A stretch of 11,357 nucleotides of DNA from Strigomonas culicis (taxonomy: Eukaryota > Euglenozoa > Kinetoplastea > Trypanosomatida > Trypanosomatidae). The notes under the pieces were generated by a model. It did no database searches, was not told where the DNA came from, and was given only the letters and a program-made list of their open reading frames with translations. Below, piece by piece: positions 9,001-11,357 of this stretch (within the stretch, counting starts at the first letter, position 1; every line of letters begins with the position of its first letter). Both the position numbers and the translations under genes were made by a program. Location: the NCBI GenBank assembly GCA_000482145.1, contig AUXH01000606.1, positions 1-11,357 on the forward strand, given 5' to 3'.

Positions 9001-11357
9001 CAACCCTGCTGCCGCGAAGCGCAACAAGGAGATCGTGCGTGATCTGGAGGATCGGATGAACGACCGGGCGCACGAGCTTGCGAAGGAGATGTTCGCAAAG
9101 ACACGTAAGGACTTCCTGGAGCCTGAAATAGACGGTGTGCCGTTCTCCAAGCTGCCTTTGGACATGGACCCCATTTTCAAGGAGGCGGAGATTGCGCGGT
9201 ACAAGGAGCTGAAGAAACCGAGTCCTGATCCGAAGAGAGTGAAGGATTTGGAAGTACAGATGAACGATCGGGCACGCGCGATGGCGAAGGAGATGCTGAA
9301 TAAGGACCGCGCCTTCCTGGACCCCGAGCCGGAGGGCGTTCCACTGGGTATGCTGCCGCTTGCGACGGATGCGGCGTTCAATGAGTTGGCGCAGCGGCGT
9401 CAAGCTCTGAAGAATGTCGGTAAGAGAAACAATGACCCTGCGATCAAGGAGATCGAGGACAAGATGAACGACCGTGCGCATGCCCTCGCGAAGGATTATC
9501 TGGACCAAAACCGGGATTATTTGGTATCTTCTCCGCAAAACGTTCCCCTCCAGGACCTCCCACTGAACCGTGACCCTGTATTCCGTGAGATGGAGAATGA
9601 GCTGATGCAGCTGAAGAAGGACACTAAGAAGAACGCGGAGCAAATCGCAGAGCTGAAGAAGGAACTGAACGACAGGGCCGATGAGCTTGTGAAGGATTTG
9701 CTGAAGAAGGAGCGCGGCGCCCAGGATCAGGAGCCGCTTGGTGTGCCTCTCCAAGACCTCCCACTGAACGATGATCCGACCCTTAACGCACTAGAGCGTA
9801 AGCGCCGAGAGTTGAAGAAGGACCCCAAGAAGAACGGAGAGGCTATCAGGAAAGTGGACGGGGAGATCGAGGATCGCGTGCGTGCTATCGCCGAGGAGTA
9901 CTTGAGGAAGGAGCGTGATTTCATGCCCGAGGAACTGGAGGGTATTCCTCTCGACGAGCTCAACCTAAGCGATGACGCGAAGTTCCATGAGATGGAGAAA
10001 CAACTTCGCGAATTGAAGAAGCAGCCGGCAAAGAATAAGGACGCCATCGCTGATCTACAGGACCAGATGAACGAGCGCGCGCAAGAGCTTGCCAAGGAGA
10101 AGCTTGCGAGGGACCGTGATTACCTGGCCGCTGAGCCCCTTGGCGTTCCGATTGACTTTCTGCCACTCAACAGCGATCGTGCCTTTACAGACCTCGAGAA
10201 GAAGCGCCATGATCTGAAGAAAGACCCTCGAGCCAACGCAAAGGCTATCAAGGAGGTAGAGGATCAGCTGAACAAACGTGCGAAGGAGCTAGCGCAGGAC
10301 TACAAGAACGAAGAGCGTTCCTGCCTTGATGCTAAGCCGGAGGGCATTCCCATCAGAGATGTGCCCCTGGATAGCGACAAGGCCTTCCGGGACATGGAGA
10401 AGCAGTTGCGTGACCTCAAGAAGCAGCCGGCGAAGAACAAGGACGCCATTGCCCACTTGCAGGAGCGGATGAACGACCGCGCCCACGAGCTCGCGAAGCG
10501 CCAACTTGCCGACGACCGCGGGTACTTGAAGCATGAGGCGCGCGGTGTACCGATACCGGATCTCGACCTCGACCACGATCGCACGTTTCGCGACCTGGAG
10601 CTTCAGCGCAAGGAGGCCAAGAAGGACCCCAAGAACGCGGAGTTGGTACGTCAGCTGGAGCAACAACTCAACGAACAGGCGGCGATCATAGCTGGCAACT
10701 ATTTGAAGAACGACCGTGCGTACCTGGACCCCGAGCCGGAGGGCGTGCCGCTGGATCAGCTCCCACTGGAAGACGATCCGGATTTCAGAGGAATGGAGCA
10801 AGACAGGCGCCGACTGAAGAAGAACGAAGGCAAGAGCAAGGCGGCGATCCAGGAACTGGAGAAGAATCTGAACGAGCGGGCGCACGCCCTTGCGAGGGAG
10901 CTCAAGGGCTTCCAGGATCCCGATTTCCACGCCGCGAATGAGGACATCGCGGAGCTGTGGCCGCGCCTGCGCGACCTGTACCCAGAGGGCGTGTTCAATC
11001 CGATCACACCGGACACGACGCTGCCCTCGGACGTCAGCTCTGCCGGCCAGGACATGGGGTTCCTTGCGCCCTTCATCGCGGCGCTGTCGCGCCACACGGT
11101 GCTCATCTCGCGGCTGTTCCTGGACAAGGCGCACCCGTACATGCACCCGTACCGCATTCAGCTGTTCAACCCGGACTGCTCGCCGGCGACGGTGGAGGTG
11201 GACGACCGCGTGCCGTGCGACGAGAGCAAGGAGCCCAAGTTCACGCAGGTGCCGTCGCGCATGTGGTACCCGCTGCTGCTGGAGAAGGCCTACGCGAAGT
11301 TTGTGGGCGGCTACGAGAACTTCAACAACTGCAATGCGCACGACACGCTGCGGGACC
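1..11357 (+). CDS. Giant repeat-containing calpain-like cysteine peptidase homologue (FRA/H49/GM6 type), internal fragment, partial at both ends
   Basis: One uninterrupted frame (codons start at base 2) gives 3,785 residues, so this part alone should exceed 400 kDa. Residues 2 to about 3636 are 54 tandem 65-71-residue repeats; residues about 3637-3785 begin a calpain CysPc-like domain. There is no signal peptide or membrane segment in view, and the repeats are rich in Lys, Glu, Asp, Arg, Ala and Leu. Cysteine is rare (8 in the repeats) and Trp occurs only twice there. Established knowledge: T. cruzi FRA/H49/JL7 and African trypanosome GM6 are 68-residue-repeat antigens linked to calpain-like proteins of the flagellar attachment zone and cytoskeleton, and many kinetoplastid calpain-like proteins lack catalytic residues. 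Inference: this is the same family, with a structural rather than proteolytic role. Start and stop codons lie outside the window, so total length is unknown. Regulation is not visible; trypanosomatid genes are normally transcribed in polycistrons and trans-spliced. The family call is firm; the species is uncertain, with a Leishmania-like genus favoured. Confidence 0.93.
5..2419 (+). repeat. Repeat block I: units 1-12, irregular and partly degenerate
   Basis: These units keep the PLD...F and LNxRAxELA landmarks but differ strongly from one another and show no clear alternation of subtypes. Unit 1 opens with FMDPAPLGVPL, and unit 2 (206) carries the canonical FLDPEPEG. Units 4-7 are the most eroded: unit 4 lacks the DPxxN turn and has ERGPTHTK there, unit 5 (815) has lost EPEG and the turn, and unit 6 (1010) reads NLGEPLGYAP. 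Unit 10 (1814) carries a one-residue insertion before its DHDKHF, and unit 11 (2018) a two-residue-longer turn. The first unit starts at the window edge, so more units may lie upstream. This end looks like the older, non-homogenised flank of the array. Confidence 0.85.
815..1207 (+). repeat. Degenerate repeat units 5 and 6
   Basis: The expected register is kept (units of 65 and 66 residues) and the downstream helix ends are recognisable (AMAERAEAVA, then IATQLAKEKAEEERE), but the loop motifs are nearly gone. Unit 5 has VFNGIPREAL in place of EPEGVPL, and an acidic GDGEDE stretch where the DPxxN turn belongs. Unit 6 shows GYAPEDL and TDRKKN. The frame stays open, so these are diverged but still translated units. 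Confidence 0.75.
2420..6055 (+). repeat. Repeat block II: nine A-B dimers (units 13-30), higher-order period about 404 nt
   Basis: Odd units (13, 15, ... 29; subtype A) carry LPLDxDPxF or a close variant, then mostly ExxRAKLKA, with LxxRAxELA at the end of helix 2. Even units (14, 16, ... 30; subtype B) mostly carry L[NKDSR]PHxDxxF followed by LRxLKKDPKxN and MNxRV. A units start at 2420, 2825, 3227, 3632, 4031, 4436, 4841, 5243 and 5648, with spacings of 399-408 nt. Eighteen units span 3,636 nt. The residues before each unit also differ by subtype: a hydrophobic residue after an acidic one (mostly DL) before B, and mostly DR before A. The block therefore looks as if it was amplified, or is constrained, as dimers of about 135 residues. 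Confidence 0.88.
4640..4840 (+). repeat. Degenerate B-type unit 24 with a Gly/Ser/Ala-rich turn
   Basis: Only the KPHEDPEF segment (about 4682-4705) and the terminal LAELAKEK identify this as a B unit. The EPEGVP loop is replaced by a Met/Phe/Tyr-containing stretch (4640-4675), and the DPKxN turn by AKGGEGESAAAS (4736-4771). The register and reading frame are preserved. The small, flexible residues may mark a hinge in the rod, which is inference. Confidence 0.75.
6056..7684 (+). repeat. Repeat block III: units 31-38, A and B subtypes in broken order
   Basis: The order read from the LPLD versus L(N/Q)P(H/Y) loops is A, A, B, A, B, A, A, B, so the strict dimer register of the preceding block fails first at units 31-32 and again at 36-37. 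The B units are 33 (6464), 35 (6872) and 38 (7484), each still preceded by DL. Codons here are more GC-rich than in units 19-24; bases 6481-6540 are 40/60 G+C, against 27/60 for 3721-3780. Unit 35 has lost its DPxxN turn and instead has an Ala/Arg/Gly-rich segment. Confidence 0.82.
6872..7075 (+). repeat. Degenerate B-type unit 35
   Basis: The loop reads VRDLPVHLLQPHADEVF, which fits subtype B, but the first helix and turn are replaced by QARDPAQATARSAEGKAS (about 6953-7006). There is no LKKDPKxN motif. The ending ERLNELAQAHLAKDR restores the family pattern, and length is unchanged at 68 residues. Confidence 0.75.
7685..9517 (+). repeat. Repeat block IV: units 39-47, with a third subtype (C)
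   Basis: Units 39, 41 and 43 (7685, 8087, 8495) have an A-like loop followed by a first helix of the form ME(R/Q/D)xxRxxxxDPxRN, unlike A (ExERAKLKA) and unlike B. They alternate with A units 40 and 42, giving a two-unit period of about 405 nt. Unit 44 (8699) is a strongly eroded B unit. Unit 45 is the longest (71 residues) because its turn is expanded to SNPAAAKRNKE. Unit 47 (9314) carries the canonical FLDPEPEGVPL. Confidence 0.8.
8699..8899 (+). repeat. Degenerate B-type unit 44
   Basis: The unit opens with a YRGIPRENLNAHA loop in which the B-type NPH is reduced to NAH, followed by an Arg-rich helix (NRRRQALREP) and IEEDMDIIAREIANGII instead of the usual LNDRAHELAKE. It is preceded by DDLKS, the DL junction typical of B units. 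It stays in frame at 67 residues. Confidence 0.72.
9518..10909 (+). repeat. Repeat block V: units 48-54, last units before the calpain-like domain
   Basis: Units 50 and 52 share a nearly identical first helix and turn (MEKQLRxLKKQPAKNKDAIA) whose Met codons are 402 nt apart (9992 and 10394), again a two-unit spacing. The underlying DNA differs at several synonymous sites, so the copies are related but not fresh. Unit 51 lies between them and is A-like. The final unit 54 (10721) has a canonical YLDPEPEGVPL loop, an imperfect KNEGKSK turn and the usual LNERAHALA. It ends at LKG, which leads straight into the calpain-like domain. Confidence 0.83.
10910..11357 (+). other. Calpain CysPc-like domain, N-terminal part, catalytic Cys replaced by Met; continues past the window
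   Basis: After the last repeat the sequence reads FQDPDF (10910-10927), like the start of calpain PC1. The equivalent of the catalytic loop (family pattern QGxLGDCW) appears as AGQDMGFLAPFIAAL from 11042, where Asp is kept but the nucleophile position holds Met (codon 11054-11056) and the following Trp is Gly. Downstream, VEVDDRVPCD (from 11192), SRMWYPLLLEKAYAKF (11255-11302) and GGYENF (11306-11323) match conserved calpain core segments. The catalytic His and Asn would lie beyond the right edge, so the whole triad cannot be judged. Known for the family: numerous kinetoplastid calpain-like proteins have altered triads and are thought to be non-proteolytic. The region is GC-rich (42/60 at 11041-11100). 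The domain call is strong; the Cys-to-Met alignment is by eye. Confidence 0.9.

Larger units (their letters stand above)
5..10909 (+). repeat. Array of 54 tandem ~67-68-residue (about 202 nt) coding repeats
   Basis: Units start at nt 5, 206, 410, 611, 815, 1010, 1208, 1409, 1610, 1814, 2018, 2219, 2420, 2624, 2825, 3023, 3227, 3431, 3632, 3836, 4031, 4235, 4436, 4640, 4841, 5045, 5243, 5447, 5648, 5852, 6056, 6260, 6464, 6668, 6872, 7076, 7280, 7484, 7685, 7886, 8087, 8291, 8495, 8699, 8900, 9113, 9314, 9518, 9719, 9920, 10121, 10322, 10523 and 10721. In a typical unit, residues 1-10 read like YLDxEPEGVP, residues 14-22 like LPLDxDPxF, then comes a helix of the type LExERAKLKA, a DPxxN turn near residues 36-40, and a second helix with LExxLNDRAHELA, closing with DR before the next unit. 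The pattern suggests paired helices stacked into a rod, which is inference. Every length difference is a multiple of three. Units are well diverged in DNA, so this is an old array, not a recent expansion. Confidence 0.95.

Noticed and set aside
7373..9754. 793-residue reverse-strand frame
   Set aside because: Its codons are exactly opposed to the sense codons, it repeats with the same ~202-nt period, and it shows no recognisable domain. It ends at a sense CTA codon, so it is a shadow of the repeat gene.
5..10909. CRISPR array or satellite DNA as the explanation of the periodicity
   Set aside because: The period is about 202 nt with diverged DNA but conserved protein pattern and a kept reading frame, so it is a coding repeat.
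10289..11341. 350-residue reverse-strand frame opposite the last repeats and the calpain-like domain
   Set aside because: It is again in codon register with the sense frame; the sense strand has clear calpain motifs and the antisense product has none.
1..11357. Bacterial promoters, terminators, tRNA or rRNA genes and mobile elements
   Set aside because: No intergenic space exists; every base belongs to the continuous reading frame, and I saw no inverted repeats, RNA gene signatures or transposase motifs.

Overview
The window lies entirely inside one protein-coding gene. On the + strand, the frame whose codons begin at base 2 is open from edge to edge: 3,785 codons with no stop, and neither the true start nor the true end is present. 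I translated it codon by codon and found no frameshift, intron or gap. The product is a fragment of a giant kinetoplastid calpain-like protein of the 68-residue-repeat type. These are the immunodominant cytoskeletal/flagellar antigens known as FRA/H49/JL7 in Trypanosoma cruzi and GM6 in African trypanosomes. A huge intronless frame, GC-rich codons, this repeat family and the calpain-like end all point to a trypanosomatid. The GC-rich calpain-like end and the strongly diverged repeats suggest a Leishmania-like genus, but I cannot name the species.

Layout: bases 5 to about 10909 hold 54 tandem repeats of 65-71 residues (mostly 67-68, mean period about 202 nt). Each has a proline-bearing loop (EPEGVPL, then LPLDxDPxF) followed by two charged helices joined by a DPxxN turn and ending in ELA...DR. 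Units 1-12 (5-2419) are irregular and partly degenerate. Units 13-30 (2420-6055) alternate strictly between two subtypes, giving nine ~404-nt dimers. Units 31-38 (6056-7684) keep both subtypes in broken order. Units 39-54 (7685-10909) largely replace subtype B with a third subtype. From about 10910 the repeats stop and a calpain CysPc-like domain begins. It keeps the family landmarks VDDR, LLEKAYAK and GGYE, but has methionine where the catalytic cysteine would fall, so it is probably a pseudopeptidase at that site. The domain runs off the right edge.

The repeats probably form a long, highly charged helical rod that places the calpain-like domain on the subpellicular or flagellar-attachment cytoskeleton; that role is inferred from the family. 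There is no intergenic DNA, RNA gene, mobile element, promoter or second gene in the window. The long reverse-strand frames are codon-register antisense shadows of the repeats. The most interesting signals are the two-subtype higher-order structure with its junction code, the rare-codon fossils kept at one repeat column, and the cysteine-to-methionine change.
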